From Candidatus Brocadia sp. (GTDB lineage: Bacteria; Planctomycetota; Brocadiia; Brocadiales; Brocadiaceae): 64,000 bases of DNA. Of the stretch, positions 16,548 through 24,726 are shown one piece after another. The translations under genes and the position numbers were made by a program. The stretch covers positions 363,184 to 427,183 of the forward strand of contig SOEU01000002.1 of the NCBI GenBank assembly GCA_021646415.1, read 5' to 3'. Position 1 is the stretch's first letter, and the number at the start of each line of letters is the position of its first letter. The notes beneath the pieces were generated by a model. It was not told where the DNA came from. It made no database searches and saw only the letters and a program-made list of their open reading frames with translations.

Positions 16548-17405
16548 GTGTCATACTATAAATCTATTAAAAGTTATATGCAAATTTATTTAAACATAAG
16601 GACTCTTTCTATTGCAATAGCCAGTTTTGCGCTTTTAGCAAATTTTTATGTACCGTTGTCCCATAGTAAAGACGTGAAGAAGGAATTAAGCATTGGTGAG
16701 CGTTTCCATCACGAAACTTCTTTGACATGGCTTGGTGTCATAGGGGATTTGTTTCACCGTAGACCAAAGAGGCCACCGCAATATAAGAACTATCCTGATT
16801 CAAAGGTAATAATATTACCGAAACCAGAATACCGTGGAATATCCCTTGAATCGGCCATTGAAAAGCGGCGTTCCGTCCGTAACTATTCCAGCAAGCCACT
16901 TACTTTGCTTCAATTATCCCAGCTACTGTTTTCGGCACAGGGAATAACGGGCAAATCATATGATCAACCCCTCCGCACGGCACCCTCCGCAGGTGCCCTT
17001 TATCCCTTTGAGATTTATGTAATTGCTAACAATGCGGAGGGTTTGCCTCAGGGTATCTACCATTATGCCGTGCTTAATCATTCGTTAGAGTTGGTAAAGC
17101 TTGGGGACTTTAGAAAAGTGATTACCGACGCTGGATTAAAGCAAGAGATGTTAGGAGATGCTCATGTTACCTTTGTATTATCGGCCATCTTTGACCGGAT
17201 TCGTCACAAGTATGGAGAACGTGGCTTTCGCTACGTATACATGGAGGCCGGGCATATTAGCCAGAACATTTACCTGCAGGCAGTTTCTCTGGGACTCGGT
17301 TCTGTGAGTGTGGGTGCATTTCTGGATGAAGAAGTAAACCAGCTCATTGGTGTCGATGGCCAAAATGAGGCCGTTATTTATCTGCATGCGGTAGGTACAC
17401 TATAG
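16548..17405 (+). CDS. Secreted SagB-type nitroreductase-family dehydrogenase
   Basis: A 285-residue flavin-dependent oxidoreductase of the SagB/ThcOx branch of the nitroreductase family. Residues 1-40 form an N-terminal hydrophobic export signal or anchor (SIAIASFALLANFYVPLSHS). The core has EKRRSVRNYSSKPLTL (FMN binding), SAQGITG, APSAGALYPFEIYV and GLGSVSVGAFLDEEV. SagB enzymes oxidise azolines in peptide natural products, but no precursor or YcaO partner is nearby, so the substrate is unknown. The frame opens at GTG 16548, and ATG 16578 is an equally good start. A small DUF4405-like membrane protein follows and might be its membrane electron partner. Confidence 0.8.
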   Translation: MSYYKSIKSYMQIYLNIRTLSIAIASFALLANFYVPLSHSKDVKKELSIGERFHHETSLTWLGVIGDLFHRRPKRPPQYKNYPDSKVIILPKPEYRGISLESAIEKRRSVRNYSSKPLTLLQLSQLLFSAQGITGKSYDQPLRTAPSAGALYPFEIYVIANNAEGLPQGIYHYAVLNHSLELVKLGDFRKVITDAGLKQEMLGDAHVTFVLSAIFDRIRHKYGERGFRYVYMEAGHISQNIYLQAVSLGLGSVSVGAFLDEEVNQLIGVDGQNEAVIYLHAVGTL

Positions 17406-17579
17406 TATTGGTAAGAAAATGGCCAATTATCTAAAATTGGTGTTTTCATATATCTTCACGGACTGATAGCCCATGAAATTTCCTTAACAAAAAACATCTT
17501 TTCCTCATTCCCAAATCTTGTTAGTACTTACCCTAATGAATGTAAGAGAACGGGTTTATACTAGGACGAAATTTTGTAA

Positions 17580-17622
17580 GATTTCATCCCCTCCTTGCGA
17601 AGGAGGGGAGAAGGGGAGGTAG
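17580..17622. repeat. Short palindromic dispersed repeat
   Basis: The palindrome cccctccttgcgaaggaggg is followed by gagaaggggaggt. It matches the copies near 5630 and 29330. The rest of the 17406-17814 gap shows no gene. Confidence 0.6.
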
Positions 17623-17814
17623 AACAATGCCTTCAATGTGCCTCTTTCGTGAGGGGAATAAGGAAAGATAAAATTAAAATCATTCAAAAGTTTTCCAACA
17701 AGGAAAAGAATTAACAAAAAAAGTCTGGATAATGGTAAGTTATAATGGGGAATAGTAGTTAATCTTATCCATGTATGCATTAGCGAAAACTGGTTGGACT
17801 GTGCTGTGTTAAAA

Positions 17815-18033
17815 ATGAAGCGAGAAGATATAAATTACATAATCAGTATCCTGCTCATATTCTCCATTTCCATTACAGGAATTGTGGGCTATGTGCAGTC
17901 GCGACTCGAACTCCGCAGGTTTGTCCCACACCGCTATTTTGCCTACGCCACCTTGATCCTTGCAGCCCTGCACGTCTTCCTGAACTGGGGAAAAGTGTGG
18001 CGCTATCTGCGCCGGAAATTTAAGAGACAATAA
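17815..18033 (+). CDS. Small membrane protein, DUF4405-like
   Basis: A 72-residue protein starts at ATG 17815 (MKREDINYIISILLIFSI). Two hydrophobic helices are separated by a basic loop with SRLELRRFVPHRYFAY, and the protein ends in RRKFKRQ. The histidines near the helices (PHRYFAYATLILAALHVFL) match the DUF4405 style, where they may ligate haem in a cytochrome-b-like fold. It lies downstream of the SagB-type gene on the same strand, 409 nt away. Function unproven. Confidence 0.6.
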   Translation: MKREDINYIISILLIFSISITGIVGYVQSRLELRRFVPHRYFAYATLILAALHVFLNWGKVWRYLRRKFKRQ

Positions 18034-18139
18034 TTATTCAATCATACAAGGGACTTCCAAGTTATTGTTTGGTTATTGAGTGGTCCTGTGGTGTTCAGGT
18101 AGGACCAAAACTCGGTTTGGGAACAAGCAAAGGGTAGAA

Positions 18140-18901
18140 ATGATTCACACATTAATTCAAAAGATTAACGAAGCAATCAATGCCATGGGGCTTAAATCCA
18201 CGGAGCCAGCTATTCGGAAATACGTGGAAAAACCAAAATCTGTCCAAAAACCCTTCGATTTAGCCCCGTTCATTGAGCACACCTTATTGAAACCCGAGGC
18301 AACACGCAGGGACATACTGAGGATTTGCAATGAGGCAAGGCAATTCCATTTCTGTGGGGTCTGTGTGAATCCGGTCTTTGTGGAAGAGGCCCAAAGGCAA
18401 TTAGCAGGGACTGGCTGTCTGGTTATTACCGTTGTGGGGTTTCCATTAGGGGCAAATTTAACGAGTACTAAGGTTGCGGAGACGAGTCACGTTATACAGC
18501 TAGGCACAAACGAAGTGGATATGGTCATTCCACTGGGTGCATTGAAAGAAGGTGATTACAGGACGGTCTATAAGGATATCCGTGCGGTCATTGAAGCAGC
18601 GGGACCAGTCCCGGTAAAGGTGATTATCGAGGCAGGTCTTCTGGATGAAACAGAAAAGATTGCGGCATGTTTGTTGGCAGAGCGAGCTGGCGCTGCATTT
18701 GTCAAGACCTCGACTGGCTTCACCGCCCGTGGTGCGACGTTGGAAGATGTCAGATTAATAAAGGCAGTTGTGGGTGACAGACTCGGCATAAAGGCCGCCG
18801 GCGGGATTCGGGATTTTCAAAGTGCCCGTGCCCTGGTAGAGGCTGGGGCAACCAGGCTAGGTTGTTCGGCATCTGTTGCAATTGTGACAGAATCTTTATA
18901 A
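18140..18901 (+). CDS. deoC: Deoxyribose-phosphate aldolase
   Basis: DeoC cleaves 2-deoxyribose-5-phosphate to glyceraldehyde-3-phosphate and acetaldehyde. Start ATG 18140 gives 253 residues. The class I aldolase motifs are present: FIEHTLLKPEATRRDI, GVCVNPVF, VVGFPLGANLTSTKVAE, EVDMVIPLGALKEGDY, the Schiff-base lysine in AAFVKTSTGF and the second lysine in GIKAAGGIRD. The first 40 residues are an extra segment ahead of the barrel. There is no deo operon, so it stands alone. Confidence 0.95.
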   Translation: MIHTLIQKINEAINAMGLKSTEPAIRKYVEKPKSVQKPFDLAPFIEHTLLKPEATRRDILRICNEARQFHFCGVCVNPVFVEEAQRQLAGTGCLVITVVGFPLGANLTSTKVAETSHVIQLGTNEVDMVIPLGALKEGDYRTVYKDIRAVIEAAGPVPVKVIIEAGLLDETEKIAACLLAERAGAAFVKTSTGFTARGATLEDVRLIKAVVGDRLGIKAAGGIRDFQSARALVEAGATRLGCSASVAIVTESL

Positions 18902-18926
18902 GGTTGGGTTAGGCAAAGCGCACCCA

Positions 18927-18960
18927 AATCCCCCTTAATAAAGGGGGATGAAGGGGGTTG
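18927..18960. repeat. Palindromic dispersed repeat after deoC
   Basis: The palindrome aatcccccttaataaaggggg is followed by gatgaagggggtt. It could act as a terminator-like hairpin for deoC, but it has no T-run. Confidence 0.5.
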
Positions 18961-19010
18961 TTAAAAACTTGAACAAAAAAGAAGTTTTTACAAAAGGAAA
19001 AGGTGAGATA

Positions 19011-19387
19011 ATGCCAGATATTGATTGGAGGAAATATATACATTCAAATCCGGAAATATTAGTACAAAAATACCCCTCACTCAGACCCTCTCCCATCCCT
19101 TCGGCTTTGCTCAGGACAGGCAAGGGGCGAGGGAAATTTCCTCCCTTGACGGGATTAAGGGAGAGTGATGTATTTTCATGCCCTTTGGTGTGCTTTCTGC
19201 TCATGAATGTTTACTCTGTAAATCTGTAGTTAAAGGGACACGATTATCTATAGGATTCATTTTGTATTTTAGGCTAAAAGGGGTACTCAGACAAACAATC
19301 TTAGAGGCAGAACATGCTGGCGCAGAACGAATACTTTTAAAACGCGGGCGTAAGGTGTATAATATTTTTAGTATCTTCCAAAGATAA
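19011..19387 (+). pseudogene. DUF433 antitoxin gene split by a repeat, fused to a second antitoxin fragment
   Basis: A ribosome-binding site (aggaaaaggtgag) precedes ATG 19011, which begins MPDIDWRKYIHSNPEILV, the usual DUF433 antitoxin start. The next expected motif, KPVVKGTRLS, appears only at 19220 as KSVVKGTRLSIGFIL, in another frame. About 150 nt of dispersed repeat lie in between. After SIGFIL the sequence changes to LRQTILEAEHAGAERILLKRGRKV, which looks like a Phd-type antitoxin piece. DUF433 proteins are DNA-binding antitoxins paired with PIN-type toxins. The gene is dead in this form. Confidence 0.6.
19066..19219. repeat. Dispersed repeat inserted in the DUF433 gene
   Basis: The insert begins with the C-rich tract tacccctcactcagaccctc, contains ggcaaggggcgagggaaatt and ttgacgggattaagggagag, and separates the two halves of the DUF433 reading frame. 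Its left part resembles the repeat at 881-952. No clear target-site duplication was found. Confidence 0.55.
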
Positions 19388-19497
19388 TTATGACATTTTT
19401 AGCAAAAAGTATGAATAAAATTAACCCTGTCAGGGTTGGCTCATGAATTTCGTGCTTCGGATTTCGTCTTTTCCGATTTATTTGGGTTACGAGATTA
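19374..19497 (-). repeat. 130-bp dispersed repeat family, copy 1 (inverted, partly deleted)
   Basis: Read on the minus strand, this matches the copies at 25914-26050 and 60549-60680. Shared landmarks are cgaaatccgaagcacgaaat, the core aaccctgacagggtt and attcatactttttgctaaaa, continuing atgtca. Only half of the central palindrome remains in this copy. Confidence 0.7.
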
Positions 19498-19523
19498 TAA
19501 GCGTATGAAAGATCAAGAATTAT

Positions 19524-19670
19524 TTGAACCAAGCTCGTTTTTTCGTTGATACAGCTTATGTGTTGGCGCTGCTTAACCCTCGCGATGCATATCACAAAAA
19601 AGCTAAAGAATTATTGTCTCAATTGCGTACTGCTCATGAAGTGTGGGTATTCCGGGGACGCCATACTTAA
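19524..19670 (+). pseudogene. N-terminal fragment of a PIN-domain toxin (VapC-like)
   Basis: The 48-residue frame contains ARFFVDTAYVLALLNPRDAY, the opening strand of a PIN-domain RNase with its first catalytic aspartate, followed by HKKAKELLSQL. It stops after VWVFRGRHT, where another repeat (about 19655-19730) starts. The other acidic residues of the PIN site are gone, so it cannot be an active toxin. It probably belonged with the antitoxin fragments just upstream. Confidence 0.6.
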
Positions 19671-19878
19671 TTATTTTTCTTCATTACCTGAATAATCCGA
19701 AAATTAAGTATAGTGCCCCTGGAATTCCTGCGGGGGCCCCAAATCTCCTGTTGTAGGCCATTGTGCCGACGGGTTCACTTCGTTTAACCCACCCCTACTC
19801 CATTTCTTTCAGAGAGGGTGGATATGGATAAGGCAAGGAGTTTAGCTCTGATATTTACCATAGAAAGGAAGAAAAAAT

Positions 19879-20448
19879 ATGCAAAATATGAAATCACGCT
19901 TTATAAGAATCTTTGCGTCAACCGTATGTATCACAGCTGTTTCAGGATTTCTTTTGGGCAACGCCTCCTATGCTAAAACGGCTAAGGAGATTGATGCGAG
20001 CGTGGATGCCTCTCTGGATCGCTTCCGTAAGGAAGTAAAAGGTGCAGAGGAATTTCTTAAGAGCGCAAAGGGTGTGCTTGTATTACCGGGGGTCATCAAA
20101 GGGGGATTGGTTATTGGCGGTGAGTACGGTGAGGGAGCGCTGAGAATTGATGGAAAGACCGTTGATTATTACAGCGTCGCGGCCGCCTCATACGGCTTCC
20201 AGTTCGGGGGCCAAAAGAAAGACGTCATCCTTGTCTTCATGCAAGACGAGGCCCTTAAGAAGTTCCGTGAAAGCTCCGGCTGGAAGGCAGGGGTTGACGG
20301 GTCGGTAGCCCTGATAAATCTTGGGGCGGCAGCCTCTATCGACACAACGAAAATCAAGGAACCCATCGTCGGGTTCGTTTTCGGCCAGAAGGGGCTTATG
20401 TACAACCTAACGCTTGAAGGCTCGAAGTTTACCAAACTTCAAAAGTAA
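19879..20448 (+). CDS. YSC84/SYLF-domain lipid-binding protein, secreted
   Basis: A 189-residue protein with an N-terminal signal peptide (RIFASTVCITAVSGFLLGNA, cleavage likely after SYA) and a C-terminal YSC84/SYLF domain (KGVLVLPGVIKGGLVIGGEYG near residues 64-84, VAAASYGFQFGGQKKDVILV, GFVFGQKGLMYNLTLEGSKF). Bacterial members are periplasmic or outer-membrane-associated and bind lipids, with stress-related roles proposed. The ATG at 19879 has a GGAAGAAAAAAT upstream region. The gene is monocistronic, with a hairpin downstream at 20458. Confidence 0.9.
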   Translation: MQNMKSRFIRIFASTVCITAVSGFLLGNASYAKTAKEIDASVDASLDRFRKEVKGAEEFLKSAKGVLVLPGVIKGGLVIGGEYGEGALRIDGKTVDYYSVAAASYGFQFGGQKKDVILVFMQDEALKKFRESSGWKAGVDGSVALINLGAAASIDTTKIKEPIVGFVFGQKGLMYNLTLEGSKFTKLQK

Positions 20449-20457
20449 AAGTATGTA

Positions 20458-20545
20458 GGGTGGATTAAGCGAAGCGAATCCACCTTCTTCACCCCCGCCA
20501 GCGGGGGACAGATGATTGTCCCTCTCAGTAAGGGGAGGAGCTTTT
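20458..20545. repeat. Two adjacent palindromes after the YSC84 gene
   Basis: ggtggattaagcgaagcgaa, continuing tccacc, forms a hairpin followed by ttcttc, which could end transcription of the YSC84 gene. Next, acccccgccagcgggggaca, continuing gatgattg, and tccctctcagtaaggggagg form a repeat also present at 35655-35705. Confidence 0.55.
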
Positions 20546-20612
20546 GATTGAAATTCCTTGTAAACATTAAATTAGGCACGGACAAACAAGTTTGTCCGTG
20601 CCACCCTCTAAA

Positions 20613-21395
20613 ATGAAATTCCTGATCATCAAATTAAGGTCTGTACTCTTTGTTTTTATTTGTCTTTTCTTGATGGCTTATGGTGAAATTTGTAAATCAG
20701 AGTCTGTAAAAACGGAACCTACGGTACTCATCTTTTCAGGACATGTGAAAGACCCCGCATCCACAATAGACCACAGGGGGGCTCAATCTTATTCGGGTAT
20801 ATTTGAATGTCAGTTTAATGATGCCATTGTCAGGCATTTTAAAAGTGACTTTTATCAAGTTCTTGGCATACACTACGAGGTTATTCTGGCATCAGGAAAC
20901 ATGGGTTTACAGGAGCGGGTAAACTATGCCAATAGAATCGTTTCCGATCTTTACATTGAAATCCATCATGATGCCGCACAGGCAGAGGATATTGAAAGGG
21001 CAAGGCGAGAAGGAGAGAATAGTCCGCTGTGGGATGAAATGAGTGGATTCTCCATTCATTACTCAGAGGGTAATCGCTTTCCGGAAAGGAGCAAGGCCTT
21101 TGCTCAACTTCTTGCAGACGAAATGCTGAGCGATGGATTTAAACCGAATTTCTACCATGCCGACGTGGAGAAAATGATCTGTATTGATAGGAAAAGGGGA
21201 ATATATAACCGGGTAAGTCCCTGGGGACTCTTCGTATTGTATAATATACAAAGTCCGGCAGTAGTAATTGAATGTGGTACTATTGTCAACCCTCATGAGG
21301 AGAAGCTCTTGTCTCTTGAAGACACTCGCCGCAAGATTGCCGATGCAATCAATCGCACCCTCATGAGATTCTTCAATATTGAAGTGGAAGAGTAG
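20613..21395 (+). CDS. Secreted N-acetylmuramoyl-L-alanine amidase-like hydrolase
   Basis: A 260-residue protein starting at ATG 20613. Residues 5-25 form a signal peptide (KLRSVLFVFICLFLMAYG). The Amidase_3 fold is recognisable from three elements: the first zinc ligand in VLIFSGHVKDPAST, LYIEIHHDAAQ with the second histidine, and VVIECGTIVNPHEE with the catalytic glutamate. Such enzymes cut the MurNAc to L-Ala bond in the periplasm. The SGH start replaces the usual DPGHGG, so the substrate may be modified. The gene starts right after a short repeat (gacaaacaagtttgtccgtg). No operon partner. Confidence 0.8.
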   Translation: MKFLIIKLRSVLFVFICLFLMAYGEICKSESVKTEPTVLIFSGHVKDPASTIDHRGAQSYSGIFECQFNDAIVRHFKSDFYQVLGIHYEVILASGNMGLQERVNYANRIVSDLYIEIHHDAAQAEDIERARREGENSPLWDEMSGFSIHYSEGNRFPERSKAFAQLLADEMLSDGFKPNFYHADVEKMICIDRKRGIYNRVSPWGLFVLYNIQSPAVVIECGTIVNPHEEKLLSLEDTRRKIADAINRTLMRFFNIEVEE

Positions 21396-21418
21396 TTTTT
21401 TGGGTTAAGTTATAACCT

Positions 21419-21530
21419 CCCCTCTTCCTCCCTCCTTCGTAAGAAGGGGGCTTCGTCTTGAGTCTTCGGCGTGAGCGTTCGACCGGGCTCACGCCGAGGG
21501 CTCAGTCGAACGATGAAGGGGAGGTCATCC
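21419..21530. repeat. Dispersed-repeat block
   Basis: cctccctccttcgtaagaag, continuing ggggcttcg, is followed by ttcggcgtgagcgttcgacc, with the inverted part ggctcacgccgagggctcag and cgaacgatgaaggggaggtc. The same block type occurs near 16243 and 28320. The remaining part of the gap up to msrA is AT-rich, without a gene. Confidence 0.55.
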
Positions 21531-21806
21531 GCCGATTATGTAAGTAAATACATAATCGGTTATCACATACCCCAGAAATCCGCATAAATAAATAAAATGA
21601 AAAATTGCTATACAATAAATTTATAGCATAAAACTATAACGGATTACATTTACTTAATTATTGACTTTTGCAGCAAAGAATGGCATAAAATTCAATCATG
21701 GTTGAGATTTCTCGTATAGGGTGCCGGGGTACCATATCATGTTACTCAACGAAAGAATCATCGTTAGTTGATATTTTTGTAACAATACTATGAGGTATGT
21801 GTTGCT

Positions 21807-22460
21807 ATGTTCACACAAGTATTTTTAGGTCTATTACTGGGCAGCATGGCACTGTCTGGTACTTTTAAGGACTCTGTAAATATGAACCAATCAAAAGATC
21901 AAGCTGTTACTTCCATGCAAGAGAAAGAAGTCGTGACGCTTGGCGGAGGCTGTTTCTGGTGTATAGAGGCGATTTTTGAAGAGCTGGAAGGGGTGGAGCA
22001 GGCTGAGTCCGGGTATTCAGGCGGCTGGGTTGATGATCCCACATATGAACAGGTCTGTACCGGGAAAACAGGGCATGCCGAAGTAGTACAGGTCACGTTC
22101 GAACCGAAGGTTATTTCATTGAAAGAAATTCTAAAAATTTTCTTCACGGTACACGACCCGACTACCCTGAACCGCCAGGGGCAGGATGTCGGCACGCAGT
22201 ACCGCTCGGTGATTTTTTACCACAGCCAGGAACAAAAGGCTGTAGCCGAGCAGGTGATCCAGGAGATTCAGACAGAGAAATTGTGGAGTGATCCTATCGT
22301 GACCGAGATTGTTCCATTTAAGGTATTTTATAAGGCAGAAGATTATCACCAGGAGTACTATAAGCTGAATCCCGGGCAAGCATATTGTCGCATCATAATT
22401 GCCCCGAAGATAAAGAAATTCCGGGAACACTCTCGGGATAAGCTGAAAAGAAAACAGTAA
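21807..22460 (+). CDS. msrA: Peptide-methionine (S)-S-oxide reductase, exported
   Basis: MsrA reduces methionine-S-sulfoxide in proteins. The catalytic motif GGGCFWCIEAIFEELEGV lies at about residues 47-64, followed by SGYSGGWVDDPTYEQVCTG, GHAEVVQV, the HDPTTLNRQGQDVGTQYRS block and AEDYHQEYY near the end. The resolving cysteine is probably the one in QAYCRIII. An N-terminal hydrophobic stretch (FTQVFLGLLLGSMALSG) suggests export or membrane anchoring, so it would protect envelope proteins. MsrB is not in the window. Confidence 0.95.
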   Translation: MFTQVFLGLLLGSMALSGTFKDSVNMNQSKDQAVTSMQEKEVVTLGGGCFWCIEAIFEELEGVEQAESGYSGGWVDDPTYEQVCTGKTGHAEVVQVTFEPKVISLKEILKIFFTVHDPTTLNRQGQDVGTQYRSVIFYHSQEQKAVAEQVIQEIQTEKLWSDPIVTEIVPFKVFYKAEDYHQEYYKLNPGQAYCRIIIAPKIKKFREHSRDKLKRKQ

Positions 22461-22489
22461 TTTGTGTATGTCTTTTTTCTGTTTCCAAA

Positions 22490-22726
22490 GTGGCCACCGT
22501 CATGCTCATCCACTTATTGGACGAGCACAGTCTGATTCATCCCATGAACCCTTTTAGCCGCTACATTCCGGAGTTTACTGCCTCCGGGAAGGAAAACGTT
22601 ACCATTCACTACATCCTTTCCCACCGCGGAGGTATTCCTGTTTCACCGCGTAGTATAGACCAGGAAATAATTTTCAATCCGGTATTGCAAAAGAAAGCCA
22701 GGGCATTAGAAGGAAACTGCCAATGA
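22490..22726 (+). pseudogene. Fragment of a beta-lactamase-family serine hydrolase
   Basis: A 78-residue stretch matches the middle of class C beta-lactamase-type hydrolases (ATVMLIHLLDEHSLIHPMNP, RYIPEFTASGKENVTIHYIL, SHRGGIP). The part carrying the SxxK nucleophile and the C-terminal KTG region are missing. It starts abruptly 29 nt after msrA and its last codon overlaps the next gene's start. It is a remnant, not an active enzyme. Confidence 0.65.
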
Positions 22727-24264
22727 TGGTGAACGAAATAAAGAAGAGAGTGTGGTTTCCGGTCTGGCTGTTTACGGGCACTATTATTTTGTTTTGGAGA
22801 TTAGAGGATATTGTCGGACTGCACCGGGATGAAGCAGTATTTGGCCTCTTTGCAGAAATGATTCTTGATGGCGCAAGGCCGTTGTATGGCATTTTTAACT
22901 ATTATACCTCTCCAATTCATGCATATTTGCTTGCCATCGTTATAAAGATTTTAGGGAATTCAATTTTGAGTTTGCGGTGTTTAGGTCCGGTTTTCACACT
23001 CATAACAATTATTGCGATTTATGACATCGTACGGCAATTTTCTGCTATTCGTGCGTTCTGGATAGCCAGCTTCCTTGTAACATTTCCACCGGTTGTTATG
23101 CTTTCGCGACTATGCGGCGAGGTGTTTGTCCTTAATCCCTTTCTTTTCTTCGGGACGATCTGGGTATACGTTAGACTTTGCCGAAGTCAAAAACCATACA
23201 TCAATAAAATAGGCTGGATACTTACCGGTTTTCTTTTGTCGCTTGGTGTGTGGAACCATGTAATATTTCTGCCCAGTGCCATAGCGCTTGTTATTTGTTA
23301 TGCAATATTCATGTGGCCTGGTCTTCGGCAGTTTTTAATCAATGGAAGCTTCTGCTCGCTCGGTTTTCTGATTGGCCTGATACCTCGATTTATTTCAGCA
23401 TTGGTTTTTGGAAATGTTTTATTTCAAAAAAGACCGGCAATCCCTCCGGCTTCGCTGAAAACTTCACTTTTAAATCTTTTGTATACTTTATCGGGTGATG
23501 GGCTCTATGCCCGTTTTTCAGGTAAAAGTGTTATTTCATTTGCCTGGGGAATCCTGGGAATTGTCATAGTTATTTTGGTTACGTTTTGTTTTTTAAAGGA
23601 TGGTAAAAAGGAAAAGAAACTATTTTGGGGGATATGGGTTTTTCTTGTTTTTAACTTTATTGGAATCTGGCGAATCACACCATTCGGTTCAATGGGTTCA
23701 CGTCTGTGGCTGATTCCTGTATGGTTCTTTCCGATTTTGCTCGGGGTATGGATGACGGACCTTTATGCATGGAAGTGGCGTATTGTTGGTGGCATCATGA
23801 TTTTAGTAAATTTGATGCTGCTTGTAGTAAATTATTATATACCGAACAGCCGTTCGAATGGTGTTATCAGCCCATCTGTCTATGTCGGAGGTAAATATGA
23901 CAATGCCTGGGATTATTATGACCATCGCCAAATAGTGGAAAAGCTGACTCAGACGGATGCCGAGTCTGTATTTATTTCAAATATCAATGTATTTACATTC
24001 TATTATTTAATGCCAGAAGAGCAGAGGCATCGGATAAAGCTGCTCTGGCCATTAGAGCAAGGTGGCCTGGGAAGTACTCCGGAAAAGCAGCAACTCTATA
24101 GCAGATTTAGCTACAGAGGCCCGATGCCAAAATCGGCACTGTTTGTTTTTTATGATAATGATAAGGATTATCTCGATCATTTTTCGAAGCAATGGTATTT
24201 CCCTTTAACAATTCCTGACAATGATATCAGCCATTCCGGGTTTAAGATTTTTCGTTTGAAATAA
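22723..24264 (+). CDS. GT-C membrane glycosyltransferase (GT39/ArnT-like)
   Basis: A 513-residue polytopic protein with about ten transmembrane helices and a soluble C-terminal domain. The first periplasmic loop has DIVGLHRDEAVFGLFAEM, the acidic DE motif typical of dolichyl- or undecaprenyl-phosphate sugar transferases of the GT-C fold. SLRCLGPVFTL and LIGLIPRF match the helix pattern. Such enzymes move a sugar from a lipid carrier to proteins, lipid A or polysaccharide in the inner membrane. Donor and acceptor cannot be told. It begins inside the hydrolase remnant and has no operon partner. Confidence 0.75.
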   Translation: MMVNEIKKRVWFPVWLFTGTIILFWRLEDIVGLHRDEAVFGLFAEMILDGARPLYGIFNYYTSPIHAYLLAIVIKILGNSILSLRCLGPVFTLITIIAIYDIVRQFSAIRAFWIASFLVTFPPVVMLSRLCGEVFVLNPFLFFGTIWVYVRLCRSQKPYINKIGWILTGFLLSLGVWNHVIFLPSAIALVICYAIFMWPGLRQFLINGSFCSLGFLIGLIPRFISALVFGNVLFQKRPAIPPASLKTSLLNLLYTLSGDGLYARFSGKSVISFAWGILGIVIVILVTFCFLKDGKKEKKLFWGIWVFLVFNFIGIWRITPFGSMGSRLWLIPVWFFPILLGVWMTDLYAWKWRIVGGIMILVNLMLLVVNYYIPNSRSNGVISPSVYVGGKYDNAWDYYDHRQIVEKLTQTDAESVFISNINVFTFYYLMPEEQRHRIKLLWPLEQGGLGSTPEKQQLYSRFSYRGPMPKSALFVFYDNDKDYLDHFSKQWYFPLTIPDNDISHSGFKIFRLK

Positions 24265-24279
24265 ATAATTCCTTCATTT

Positions 24280-24423
24280 TCAGGTACAGGAGATCCTACG
24301 GAAAGAATTCTTTGAAGGGGCTTGTGATGTCTCTTTACCCGCCTCGTTGCGCATTACGATTTTTTCTGCACATTTTTCAAAGAAATCGTATCCTGAACCT
24401 GCCTCACCAATAAGAAGTATCAT
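24280..24423 (-). pseudogene. Remnant resembling an AAA+/sigma-54 activator P-loop segment
   Basis: The 47-residue minus-strand frame starts MILLIGEAGSGYDFFEKCAE. The P-loop-like GEAGSG lacks the following Lys-Ser/Thr and resembles the GESGTGKE motif of sigma-54 activators. Nothing longer is open around it. The rest of the 24265-24726 gap shows no other gene. Confidence 0.3.
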
Positions 24424-24726
24424 CTTTGCTTCCGTTCATGTATGTTTTGCATATATTATTAACTCCTTTCTAAAAAATTCATTGTCATACTCACAACGCT
24501 CATCATAATTTATATACTATACTACTTTGCTGTATTTATTCAAAGAGAGACTTCCCGACATCATCTAATTCAATGTGCGGAGATTATTCGTTTGGAAATC
24601 TGTGTAGTACATATATAATGAATGATATAAACCATGTTTTTTCAGAAAATTTGATAAAGGTTTGGTGTTTTCTGATAGCCACAATCCAAAAATAGGATAA
24701 ATTTTACTGTAACAGGAGAAAGATTC

